Below are positions 1 through 6,448 of a stretch of 7,360 nt of DNA, piece after piece. A program made the position numbers and the translations under genes. Origin of the DNA: Desulfurococcales archaeon (GTDB taxonomy: Archaea > Thermoproteota > Thermoprotei_A > Sulfolobales > WAQK01). The notes below the pieces were generated by a model. The model worked only from the letters and a program-made list of their open reading frames with translations, did no database searches and was not told where the DNA came from. Each line of letters opens with the position of its first letter. Position 1 is the stretch's first letter. Where the stretch lies: contig JALURJ010000338.1 in NCBI GenBank assembly GCA_027016915.1, positions 1 through 7,360 of the forward strand. The letters are read 5' to 3'.

Positions 1-2
1 GC

Positions 3-611
3 CTAGTAGAGCTCAGCTCTCTCCAGATCGGCTTTTTTCCTCTCAACATCCACAATGGCGTAGTAGCCCTTGGAGAAGGGCCCGGGGTTCACTATTAATG
101 TCTCTCCAAGGGAGTCAACACCCCTGGACTCGTGGATATGGCCGCAGAGGTGTATGCGGGGCCCATATTTCTCCACAAGCATCCTGATCTCCCTTAGCCC
201 TGCGTGGAGGAATCGCAACGCTACATCAACCCTGGTTTTATGCGGAGGATGATGTGACACCAGGATTGTCCTGGAGGGGTCGCCTTCTCTGAGGAGCTGC
301 TCGGCTTTACCTATGAAGGACTTGACGCTTCGCCCGCCTATGCCTACGAACCTGTACCCGCCGTGCTCCCTGACCTCCCCCTCTATGCTCACCCCCCTCT
401 CCCTGAGGATCCTCATAATGTAGGTGTCATCCATGTTGCCGGTCACCGCTAGGACAGGCACCGGCAGGTTTGATACCCCGTTTACAGCCTCGTCGCATTC
501 GAAGTCCCCGGTGACCACGACCAAGTCCACGTCGTGCTCCTCTAGGAGCTGGGGGAGCCTCTGGATCGACGAGTAGGAGCAGTGAATGTCCGAGACGTGG
601 AGTATCCTCAT
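3..611 (-). CDS. Calcineurin-like metallophosphoesterase (YfcE/MJ0936-type)
   Basis: This 202-residue protein is a complete small metallophosphoesterase. The family's metal-binding signatures appear in order: DIH (D8, H10), GDF (D36), GNMDD (N59), SHHPP (H120, H121) and GHIH (H158, H160). Together they would hold a dinuclear Mn/Ni/Fe-type centre that hydrolyses phosphomonoesters or phosphodiesters. The length fits the compact single-domain archaeal YfcE/MJ0936 group. No signal peptide or membrane segment is visible, so it is probably cytoplasmic. The ATG at 611 is well supported because MRILHVSDIH is the usual family opening and a GAGGGTG ribosome-site-like stretch lies just upstream (plus-strand 620-626). 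It is divergent from riboflavin kinase and shares its promoter region. Family members include 2',3'-cyclic and other phosphodiesterases. The substrate cannot be read from sequence, and no neighbour pins it down. Confidence 0.9.
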   Translation of the reverse strand: MRILHVSDIHCSYSSIQRLPQLLEEHDVDLVVVTGDFECDEAVNGVSNLPVPVLAVTGNMDDTYIMRILRERGVSIEGEVREHGGYRFVGIGGRSVKSFIGKAEQLLREGDPSRTILVSHHPPHKTRVDVALRFLHAGLREIRMLVEKYGPRIHLCGHIHESRGVDSLGETLIVNPGPFSKGYYAIVDVERKKADLERAELY

Positions 612-617
612 ATACCA

Positions 618-627
618 TGCACCCTCA
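618..627 (-). promoter_or_regulatory. Shine-Dalgarno-like site for the metallophosphoesterase
   Basis: The minus strand reads GAGGGTG about 8 nt before the ATG at 611. It partly matches the archaeal GGAGGTGA consensus and fits a short leader of roughly 14 nt starting near 625, as predicted from the TATA element centred near 651. Confidence 0.45.
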
Positions 628-647
628 TAGTCATAGCGGCGGCCAGG

Positions 648-655
648 CTATATAG
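648..655. promoter_or_regulatory. Palindromic TATA element of a divergent promoter
   Basis: CTATATAG is perfectly self-complementary and is the only strong TATA-like element between the two divergent genes. On the plus strand its centre lies about 24 nt before the TTG at 675, the spacing expected if the riboflavin kinase mRNA starts at or beside its start codon. On the minus strand its centre lies about 40 nt before the ATG at 611, which predicts a short leader carrying a ribosome site. One TATA sequence could therefore serve both directions. Flanking BRE-like purines are only moderate on either side. Confidence 0.5.
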
Positions 656-674
656 TGTTCGCGGGTGTAGCGTA

Positions 675-1067
675 TTGGCGCGGCTTAGAGGGAGGGTCTT
701 TACGGGCCTTGGCGAGGGCGAGTTCTACGTCAACCTCTACGCCAGGCAGTTTGAGAGGGCCCTAGGATACAAGCCCTACCCCGGCACCCTGAACATAAGG
801 CTTGTCCCCGGAAGCGTTGAGGAGTGGAGGAGGGTTATCGCAACCCATAACTGCATCATCGTGGAGCCGCCCCAGATCCCCGGCACGCGGCTCGCCAGGG
901 TGAAGTGCTATGAAGCATCGCTGCGGGGGGTCAGGGTCCATATAGTGGTTCCCGACATATCGGCCTACGACGAGACAGTGGTGGAGCTAATAGCCCCTGA
1001 GAGCCTGAGGGAGAAGCTGTCGCTGAGGGACGGCGACCTGGTGGAGGTTGTGGTGCCTAATCGTTAA
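675..1067 (+). CDS. ribK: CTP-dependent riboflavin kinase (archaeal RibK, DUF120)
   Basis: The protein phosphorylates riboflavin to FMN using CTP instead of ATP, the archaeal route typified by MJ0056. From the TTG at 675 it is 130 residues, normal for a stand-alone RibK. Visible signatures are the nucleotide-binding GLGEG loop (residues 11-15), PYPGTLNIRL (34-43, with T38 and N40 as expected Mg/nucleotide ligands) and the C-terminal ELIAP...LREKL.LRDGD block (104-121). An open frame extends upstream to 582, but that extension would translate the divergent promoter and the start of the opposite gene and has no family homology, so it is rejected. There is no N-terminal winged-helix domain, so this is not the fused regulator-kinase type (RbkR). 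The CitG-family gene follows in the same direction. The mRNA is probably leaderless, since TATA lies 24 nt upstream and no ribosome site is seen. Confidence 0.9.
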   Translation: MARLRGRVFTGLGEGEFYVNLYARQFERALGYKPYPGTLNIRLVPGSVEEWRRVIATHNCIIVEPPQIPGTRLARVKCYEASLRGVRVHIVVPDISAYDETVVELIAPESLREKLSLRDGDLVEVVVPNR

Positions 1068-1106
1068 TTAGTAGCGGAAGGCCATGTTTTGCCTCAGGGA
1101 GTCTGG

Positions 1107-2042
1107 ATGCACCATACTCCGAACCTGCCTGGCCGGGCCTTCGGCCTAGCAGCCTCCATCCTTGCAGCAGGACCCGCTGTTGAGCCGCTGGCCTACCCTA
1201 AACCCGGCAATACTCATAGGTTTAGGGAGGCCATCGATAGGAGGCTTGAACACTTCGCTGTATCCTCAACGGTTCTCTCCCATGTGCTGGCCTCGGTGGC
1301 TGAGGAGTGGAGCGGCGGCGCTGGCAGGCTAGGCTACCATATTTATCAGGCCGTGAAGCTCTCAAGGAGGGTGCACGGAGGGGGTAACACCTGTCTGGGC
1401 ACGGCAACGCTCCTAGTGCCTCTAGCGGCTGCCCTTCCCTCAGGGTGGAGCAGCGTGGACGAGCTTCCCCGCGTGGCTTCGAGCATCGTGTCCAGCAGCG
1501 GAGTGGATGACGCTGTGTGGTTCTACAGGGCCATCCTGGCGGCCAGCCCCTCCTACCTAGGCCGCCTGGAGTCGGGCGTGCCTGACGCCACCGTTAGAGG
1601 CTGGGAAAGGCTCGTGGCTGGGAGGAGGCTCACTTTCTACAAATTGCTCTTGAAGGCCTCCGAGTGGGATCCCGTTTCGCGTGAGCTGGTCTCAGGCTAT
1701 CCTGAGACCGTATGGGTGTACAGGCGCCTCAGGGAGGCGTGGGGTACCGAGAAGTGGAACGGCCTCGTGGTCGAGGTTTACCTGGATCTACTCTCGGCGA
1801 GGCCGGACGGCCTCGTGTATAGGAAGTGGGGAGGCAGGGTGGCGCGGATGGTTATGGAGATGGCTAGGACTGCTAGGAGGCTTGGAGCCCCGTGGACGGG
1901 GAGAGGCAGGGCCTACATGGACGAGATGGACAGGACGCTTTGGAGTAATGGGTGGAACCCCGGCTCCACGGCTGACATCCTGGCGGCTGGCATATCGCTG
2001 GTCCTGCTGGAAAGATGTGTGGAGGAGGGCCTCTGCCGCTAG
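1107..2042 (+). CDS. Triphosphoribosyl-dephospho-CoA synthase family protein (CitG/MdcB-like)
   Basis: CitG/MdcB enzymes join ATP and 3'-dephospho-CoA to make the prosthetic-group precursor of citrate lyase or malonate decarboxylase. This 311-residue protein keeps the family marks: YPKPGNTHRF (residues 30-39), the LEHF segment (47-50), HGGGNTCLGT (90-99), VDDAVWFYRAI (from 133) and a later ASEWDPVSREL stretch. It is mostly helical with no membrane segment. The ATG at 1107 is preferred because GGAG lies 5 nt upstream; an in-frame TTG at 1089, adding six residues, is an alternative. It lies 39 nt after riboflavin kinase (21 nt if TTG 1089 is used), so the two are probably co-transcribed. No citrate lyase or malonate decarboxylase acyl-carrier gene is visible, so the physiological product is open. 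Family membership is firm, but the exact reaction in this organism is not. Confidence 0.8.
   Translation: MHHTPNLPGRAFGLAASILAAGPAVEPLAYPKPGNTHRFREAIDRRLEHFAVSSTVLSHVLASVAEEWSGGAGRLGYHIYQAVKLSRRVHGGGNTCLGTATLLVPLAAALPSGWSSVDELPRVASSIVSSSGVDDAVWFYRAILAASPSYLGRLESGVPDATVRGWERLVAGRRLTFYKLLLKASEWDPVSRELVSGYPETVWVYRRLREAWGTEKWNGLVVEVYLDLLSARPDGLVYRKWGGRVARMVMEMARTARRLGAPWTGRGRAYMDEMDRTLWSNGWNPGSTADILAAGISLVLLERCVEEGLCR
2039..2042. other. CTAG shared by two convergent stop codons
   Basis: The four bases CTAG supply TAG to the plus-strand CitG-family gene (2040-2042) and TAG to the minus-strand HTH gene (2041-2039). There is no intergenic space and no T-rich terminator beside either stop, so transcripts from the two operons probably run into each other's coding sequence. 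Confidence 0.9.
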
Positions 2043-2410
2043 AGCTCCTCCAGCCTTCTATCCACCTCTCTCAGTAGAAGAACCACTCTGGGGGGAGGCT
2101 CAAAACCCTGTTCGACGTAGTATCCTAGAGTTTCAACCATTCTGAGCAGCTTGTGGAGGAGGTCTTCGAAGACCGTGTAGAGGGACTCCACGTAGCTGTA
2201 CTTCTCGAGGGCCTCCATAAGCCTCGCCAGCCTCTCGGCGGGCGGCTTGGACCTGCCATGGACGTATTTGGAGACCATCGACGGCGTTACCCCCATGATC
2301 TCGGCCACCCTACCCCTCCCTAGGCTGGAGACAGCTATCTTCACGATCGCGGAGGCAGCCTCTCTGCTCAGCGCGCCCAGCAGCTCCTGGTCTGGAAGTA
2401 GGCCGGTCAC
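2039..2410 (-). CDS. Small XRE-like helix-turn-helix DNA-binding protein
   Basis: This 123-residue protein is predicted to bind DNA. Residues about 20-57 form a Cro/C1-type helix-turn-helix, with the turn and recognition helix in GRVAEIMGVTPSMVSKYVHG (33-52) followed by RSKPP. The remainder (about 58-123) is helical and leucine-rich and could mediate dimerisation; no ligand domain or metal site is seen. It starts at GTG 2410, and the preceding Usp gene's TGA overlaps this start as GTGA, which indicates translational coupling. It is the last gene of the pgk-gap-usp cluster. Its TAG stop overlaps the stop of the convergent CitG-family gene. Control of the operon it ends is an attractive idea, but the sequence alone does not show targets. 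I do not recognise a characterised orthologue. Confidence 0.75.
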   Translation of the reverse strand: MTGLLPDQELLGALSREAASAIVKIAVSSLGRGRVAEIMGVTPSMVSKYVHGRSKPPAERLARLMEALEKYSYVESLYTVFEDLLHKLLRMVETLGYYVEQGFEPPPRVVLLLREVDRRLEEL

Positions 2411-2844
2411 CTAACCACCACTATGGTTATGGGTGTGTTGGCCAGGACGGCCAGAGCTGTGCTACCTATATGGATGTCCTCGCTTAGAGTGGTACCCCTG
2501 GCTCCGAGGAACACAGCGTCGTATCCTCCCTGAAGTATCTCGGCTATGATCTCGCCAGCCACGCTTCCCTCGGAGGGTTTATAGGTCCTATACTTGTACT
2601 TGATGGGCGTCGTGTACCGCTCGGCCCTTTTCCGTGCTTTTTCCAGAACCTTTTCCGCCTCGTCCCTGCTGGTCGAGACGTGGAGCACCGTGACCTTGGA
2701 GCCGTATCTCTGGGCGAAGTCGAGGGCCAGGTCCAGCGCTGTGAGGCTAGGCTCTGAGCCGTCCACGGGGACCAGTATTCTTCTGAACCTGTAGCTTATC
2801 CTGTAGGTGGGCTCAACGTAGTAGTTGCTCGTCAACTTAGCCAC
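2407..2844 (-). CDS. Universal stress protein, ATP-binding UspA type
   Basis: This 145-residue protein is a single UspA domain. The opening strand RRILVPVDGSEPS (residues 21-33) and the nucleotide motif G114-x2-G117-x9-G127-S128 are intact, which in the family predicts ATP binding (MJ0577-like) rather than the non-binding UspA branch. Such proteins act as small cytoplasmic dimers in energy or stress signalling, usually with unknown clients. An N-terminal tail of about 19 residues precedes the first strand, longer than most. Start codons are limited to GTG 2844 or TTG 2835, so the tail is real in either case. The start lies inside the end of gap (13-base overlap), and the stop overlaps the HTH gene by four bases, so it is translated as part of the pgk operon. 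Its role there is inferred, not shown. Confidence 0.88.
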   Translation of the reverse strand: MAKLTSNYYVEPTYRISYRFRRILVPVDGSEPSLTALDLALDFAQRYGSKVTVLHVSTSRDEAEKVLEKARKRAERYTTPIKYKYRTYKPSEGSVAGEIIAEILQGGYDAVFLGARGTTLSEDIHIGSTALAVLANTPITIVVVR

Positions 2845-3863
2845 CCCCGCCTAAGCCCAAGGGCCTTATCGGTCTTCTCAATAGTTTTTGCGGGATCGGT
2901 TTCAAGTTTTGCTACCGCACGTATCGCGTCAATGTTTTCGGGGACCACTATGGACTCCTGGTGCACCGCCTGGAATAGGAGTAGCTCGTTCCCGGCCACC
3001 GTTATGGAGTCCTCCCAGAGCACGAGTTCTGGGAGGTCGTACCTGGCTCTCCCCAGGTCCCTCGCGTATTCCACCAGTTCAGCTGTGCTCTGTATGCCTG
3101 TCCCCGACGCGCTGGCAATCACGATGCGCGGGGAGTTCTCGAGGACTCCTAGCACGTCTTCGCGGGACACGCGTTTCTCCAGCTTGACGTTGAGGAAGTG
3201 GACATGCATGAGCGTCGTTGGCACGGCGACGGCCGCTGTCATGATGTCAAGCCAGGGCAGCACTGTTTTCACATCCTCGCCGTGGTGGCTTGGCAGCCTG
3301 GGCGGGTTGAGGACTATCGAGTTTATGGGGCCCCTCTTGTTCTCCTTAGGGTCGGCACCTCTGCGCACTATTACTGCCCTCACAGCTTTCACGCCGAAAG
3401 CCTTGTGGATGCTGCATATGATTCTCAGGAGGCCCGTAGTGTTGCAGGAGACCACCCTGAGGCTCTGCTTGCCCAGAGTCTCTTCATAATTGCATAGTGT
3501 GTTGAAGGACGCTTCGGCCACGTGGGCCTTCTCGCCTCCCTGGAAAACCATTTTCACGCCGTGCTCCTCATACACGGGCTTGTACTTGGCCCCCACGCCT
3601 CCGGGCGTGGCGTCGACCACCACATCGGCCTTGCTAAGCATCTCATCTAGCGTACCCGCAACCCTGATACCCGCCTCTTCGAATACTTCCAGCCTGTCTG
3701 CCGGCACGTAAAGCGGGTAGCCTCTCCTCACAGCAGCCAGTGCCTCGTAGTTGGGCCTGGTTTTCGAGACACCTATAAGCTCCATGTCGTCTTGAAGCGA
3801 GACGGCGTCTGCTATTCTTTTGCCTATGGTTCCGAACCCGTTTATGGCTACCCGGACCCTCAC
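2832..3863 (-). CDS. gap: Archaeal type II glyceraldehyde-3-phosphate dehydrogenase (phosphorylating)
   Basis: The enzyme interconverts glyceraldehyde 3-phosphate and 1,3-bisphosphoglycerate with NAD(P). In hyperthermophilic archaea it is generally assigned to gluconeogenesis, because other enzymes bypass this step in glycolysis. At 343 residues it has normal archaeal length. The Rossmann opening INGFGTIGKR (residues 7-16), SKTRPNYEA (33-41, the cofactor-phosphate region), the catalytic SCNTTGL with Cys140 at the canonical archaeal number, and the LMHVH segment carrying the expected catalytic His (H220) are all present. Translation starts at GTG 3863, which overlaps the pgk TGA as GTGA, so synthesis is coupled to phosphoglycerate kinase, the next enzyme in the pathway. 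Its 3' end overlaps the usp start by 13 bases. Nothing looks degraded. Confidence 0.96.
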   Translation of the reverse strand: MRVRVAINGFGTIGKRIADAVSLQDDMELIGVSKTRPNYEALAAVRRGYPLYVPADRLEVFEEAGIRVAGTLDEMLSKADVVVDATPGGVGAKYKPVYEEHGVKMVFQGGEKAHVAEASFNTLCNYEETLGKQSLRVVSCNTTGLLRIICSIHKAFGVKAVRAVIVRRGADPKENKRGPINSIVLNPPRLPSHHGEDVKTVLPWLDIMTAAVAVPTTLMHVHFLNVKLEKRVSREDVLGVLENSPRIVIASASGTGIQSTAELVEYARDLGRARYDLPELVLWEDSITVAGNELLLFQAVHQESIVVPENIDAIRAVAKLETDPAKTIEKTDKALGLRRGWLS

Positions 3864-5107
3864 CTCGAGCCACCCTTCCCGAGGAATTTTCTGGCCGAAA
3901 TCTTGAGAGCCTCGATGGCGGGTAGGGGTTCGCCCGCCAGGAAGAGGAGGAGCGCTCCTCCACCCGTGCTGAGATGTCCTGCGCTGTCTAGGCCTCCGAG
4001 CTCCCGTATTATGGCTGTGAGGTGGCCTCCGCCGAATATGGTGAAGGCGTTGGAGTCTAGTGCCGACTTGACGAGGCTCCTGGTCCCTTCCCTGAACCTC
4101 GGGTCCTCCATAACACCTGCAGGCCCCCTCATCACTATGATGTTGGCCTCACGCATCATCTCCCTGTAGATCTTAACCGTGTTGGGCCCCACGTCGCGAA
4201 TAAGGCCGTCAACCTGGTAGACGGGCTGATCCTCTATGCTCCCGTCGCTCCTCACCACTCTGAAGTCGACGGGGGTCTCGATGGGCGCTCCTTGGAGGAG
4301 CAGCCTCCTAGCCCGGGGTATGAGCGATAGGACGCCTTTCCTCTCAAGCAGCTCCATGTTGTCTCTTCCCAGATCCACCCCCTTAGCTAGGAGGAAGAGC
4401 TCCGCCACGAGGCCTGTGGTGAGGATCCTCTCCGCCACGCGTTTCTTCACTATGTACTCGATTATCCTGATGGTATCATGCACCTTTCCGCCGCCCAGCA
4501 CGAAAACCTTGGGGGTCTCCTCGGGGTTGAAGGCTCTGCTAAGGGCCCTTACCTCCTTCTCCATAAGCCTGCCCGCTGCAGAGGGGAGGACCATGGGGAA
4601 CCCTACTAGGCTGGGCTGGCTTCTGTGGGCTGTGGCGAAGGCGTCGTTTATGTATGCGTCGAACAGGGGGGCTAGTTTCCTCACCAGGAATGTGTTGGCG
4701 TGTCTCTCGGGAAGGGCTTCAACGGTTTCCTCGGAGACTATCCGGATGTTCTCGAGGAGAAGTATTTCGCCTGGCTCCAGCCTCTTTATCTCCTCTCTGG
4801 CGGCGGGGCCTATGACGTCGTCTATAAACTTGACTGGGAGCCCGAGGTGCTTCTCGAGGAGCCTTGCATGGCCCTCGAGGCTGATGAAGTCGTCGGTTAC
4901 AGGCCTGCCCTGGTGAGACATGGCCACTATCTTGCAGCCTTTCTCCGACAGCTCCCTGAGGGTGGGTGTGTGGGCCTTTATCCTGGAGTCGTCGAGTATC
5001 CTGCCCGTCTTAGGGTCTATGGGGCTGTTGATGTCAAGCCGCACGAGAACCCGTTTCCCCTCGATGTCTAGATCGTCGATAAGGGGGATCTCGTCGATCT
5101 GGTTCAT
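3860..5107 (-). CDS. pgk: Phosphoglycerate kinase
   Basis: The enzyme transfers phosphate between 1,3-bisphosphoglycerate and ADP to give 3-phosphoglycerate and ATP, reversibly. The 415-residue protein has the two-domain PGK layout. Visible motifs are VLVRLDINSP (20-29), SHQGRP (64-69), LLLENIR (116-122), INDAFATAHRSQPS (153-166), GGGKV with K208 (205-209), GGGH (359-362, the archaeal counterpart of GGGDS) and STGGGALL (380-387). The ATG at 5107 is the natural start, placing the first conserved segment at the expected position. It opens the four-gene pgk-gap-usp-HTH operon, and a strong A/T-rich promoter element lies 50 nt upstream. Its stop overlaps the gap start by four bases. The 3' end carries a 16-bp perfect palindrome, described separately. 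Confidence 0.97.
   Translation of the reverse strand: MNQIDEIPLIDDLDIEGKRVLVRLDINSPIDPKTGRILDDSRIKAHTPTLRELSEKGCKIVAMSHQGRPVTDDFISLEGHARLLEKHLGLPVKFIDDVIGPAAREEIKRLEPGEILLLENIRIVSEETVEALPERHANTFLVRKLAPLFDAYINDAFATAHRSQPSLVGFPMVLPSAAGRLMEKEVRALSRAFNPEETPKVFVLGGGKVHDTIRIIEYIVKKRVAERILTTGLVAELFLLAKGVDLGRDNMELLERKGVLSLIPRARRLLLQGAPIETPVDFRVVRSDGSIEDQPVYQVDGLIRDVGPNTVKIYREMMREANIIVMRGPAGVMEDPRFREGTRSLVKSALDSNAFTIFGGGHLTAIIRELGGLDSAGHLSTGGGALLLFLAGEPLPAIEALKISARKFLGKGGSR
3946..3961. repeat. 16-bp perfect palindrome inside the 3' end of pgk
   Basis: GGAGGAGCGCTCCTCC is exactly self-complementary and lies 83-98 nt before the gap start. In mRNA it could form a 6-bp GC-rich stem with a GCGC loop. It encodes the conserved GGGALL residues of PGK, so codon constraint may be the whole explanation. 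Confidence 0.4.
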
Positions 5108-5152
5108 TGAGCGGATCCCGGTCCTGGAAATTGTGGTATTAGGCTAAAAGTG

Positions 5153-5162
5153 TTTATATTTA
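5153..5162 (-). promoter_or_regulatory. TATA element of the pgk-gap-usp-HTH operon
   Basis: On the minus strand a ten-base all-A/T run, TAAATATAAA, is centred about 50 nt before the pgk ATG, in sharp contrast to the GC-rich surroundings. Usual archaeal spacing puts the transcript start near 5131, giving a leader of about 24 nt. No strong Shine-Dalgarno is seen in it; GGGATC around 5115 is only a weak match. The 73-bp gap also holds TTTGTTTG directly after the upstream gene's stop (5172-5180), a possible but weak U-rich terminator. The remaining bases show no clear operator repeat. Confidence 0.6.
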
Positions 5163-5180
5163 CATGGTTTTTCAAACAAA

Positions 5181-6419
5181 CTACGCTCTGAGAACCTTAT
5201 CTACTCCTAGTATGAGCTTCATGGCCTCCAGCTGATCGCCGAGCCAGCCGTAGGCCATAGCGTAGTTGGCCCCAAGGGGCTCCTCCAGCAGGAACTCAGG
5301 GCTCTTATTAGTCCTTATCCTGATCGTGGTGGGGTCCGGGCTCTCCACAGACTCCAGCATCTTGGCGGTCCTTCCCTCTATGATGTGCATTGTTTTCAGG
5401 TCGCCCGAGACCCTGAAAAGCGTGACGAGCTCTCCTTCGCCGGGTACCATGGAAACCTTGGGGCCCTCCTCTGTCATCACGAAGGAGTAGTACATGCTGC
5501 CCAGGAGGGGCGGGCTCGACGAGGCAACTATGACCTCCTCCTCCCCGACGTTTACCGGCCTAGCTATGGCTACCGGTGTCTCGGAGAGGGTCTGCAGGAT
5601 CACGGCCGAGAATAGTGCTGGCAGGTCGTTGCCGCAGAGGGCCGGGATCCTGTCCATGGCTAGGAACGAGAGGGCTAGGTGGATAGGGAGTTCCTCGAAC
5701 TCAGAGCAGCTGACGGCCAGGGCCGAGCTCCTGGTGGTCTCCGCAAACGTTTTGAGGGCCCAGTAAAGCCTGCAGCCCTTATCTATGGAGCCGGGGCTCA
5801 CGTTCCTCCTAGGTATCTTGAGCATTGATGCAACCATGTTCTTGATCTCGTCGGAACGTACTCTACGGTAGAGCCCGAGTATCCTGCTAATGCTGTGTAC
5901 CCTGACTTCTGCCTCGAGGGTGGATAGCAGCTGGTCGTAGCGGAACTCTATACTGGACTCGGGGCCGCTGTGCCTACCCAGGAGCGCTATCCTGATACCC
6001 TTGAACTGCTTCACATACTTGGCGGCTATGAGGTAGTTGGTCAGGGGTCCAAGTGACGAGGGTGTGTGGAGGATTATGATCTTCTGCTGTTTAAACCCTT
6101 TTTCGCGGAGGAAGGCAGCTATGCTGAGCACCTCGGCGAAGTGTATTCTTTTCTCGATGGCCACCAACAGTATGGGTTTCTTGAGGCCAACTATCCTGTA
6201 TACTATGGGTGCGGTGCCCTGGGATAAGATGAAGAGGACTACAAGAGCTGAGTCCCTCAGCTCGGGGATGTAGGTCATAACGTCCTGGACGCTGTGCACC
6301 TCTCTAAGGACGAAGCCGTACTTGGCCTCGTTGTCTCTCAGCAATCTCTTAAGCTCGGAGGCCAGGGCGCTTTCGCCGCCCTCCTTGCTGCGCACGAGCA
6401 AAATGTACGCCGAACCCAT
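5181..6419 (-). CDS. L-fucose/L-arabinose isomerase-fold protein, probably non-catalytic
   Basis: I read this 412-residue protein as a divergent member of the FucI/AraA-like superfamily (COG2407-type), though not confidently to subfamily. The pattern fits: an N-terminal alpha/beta part, a second domain opening GIRIALLGRHSG, then ALAVSCSEFEE (233-243), LALSFLAMDRIPALCGNDLPAL (248-269), TPVAIARPVN (281-290), and a C-terminal FRVSGDLK...IIEGR with YAMAYGWLGDQLEAMKLILGV. Residues normally used for metal and catalysis seem lost: the usual CEGD reads CGND (262-265), the expected His-Cys position is S300-S302, and the C-terminal His-His-Tyr is A384-N385-Y386. A sensor, scaffold or new activity is more likely than sugar isomerisation. 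The ATG at 6419 is preferred; an in-frame GTG at 6488, abutting the upstream stop, would add 23 residues that translate two TATA-like sequences. It lies upstream of, and co-directional with, pgk. Confidence 0.6.
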   Translation of the reverse strand: MGSAYILLVRSKEGGESALASELKRLLRDNEAKYGFVLREVHSVQDVMTYIPELRDSALVVLFILSQGTAPIVYRIVGLKKPILLVAIEKRIHFAEVLSIAAFLREKGFKQQKIIILHTPSSLGPLTNYLIAAKYVKQFKGIRIALLGRHSGPESSIEFRYDQLLSTLEAEVRVHSISRILGLYRRVRSDEIKNMVASMLKIPRRNVSPGSIDKGCRLYWALKTFAETTRSSALAVSCSEFEELPIHLALSFLAMDRIPALCGNDLPALFSAVILQTLSETPVAIARPVNVGEEEVIVASSSPPLLGSMYYSFVMTEEGPKVSMVPGEGELVTLFRVSGDLKTMHIIEGRTAKMLESVESPDPTTIRIRTNKSPEFLLEEPLGANYAMAYGWLGDQLEAMKLILGVDKVLRA

Positions 6420-6448
6420 AATCGTGTAACCCCGCCTAGCAACTGTTG

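Noticed and set aside
582..674. N-terminal extension of riboflavin kinase with a hydrophobic stretch resembling a signal peptide
   Set aside because: It reads through the start of the divergent phosphoesterase and the shared TATA box, and the enzyme family begins at about 675 with normal length from there.
1681..2145. Plus-strand frame overlapping the end of the CitG-family gene and the HTH gene
   Set aside because: It is a Trp/Arg/Gly-rich alternate-frame translation with no domain and conflicts with two supported genes.
2932..3489. Plus-strand open frame antisense to gap
   Set aside because: It is fully contained in gap, which has intact motifs, and its translation shows no family signature.
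3593..3610. 7-bp inverted repeat (CCACGCC / GGCGTGG, 4-nt loop) that could be a terminator or hairpin
   Set aside because: It sits in the middle of gap, encodes the conserved ATPGGVG motif, has no T-tract, and is best explained by GC-rich codon choice.
4236..4916. Long plus-strand open frame of 226 codons antisense to pgk
   Set aside because: It lies wholly inside a fully conserved pgk. Its translation is Ser/Leu/Arg-rich with no recognisable domain, as expected for a shadow frame in GC-rich coding DNA.
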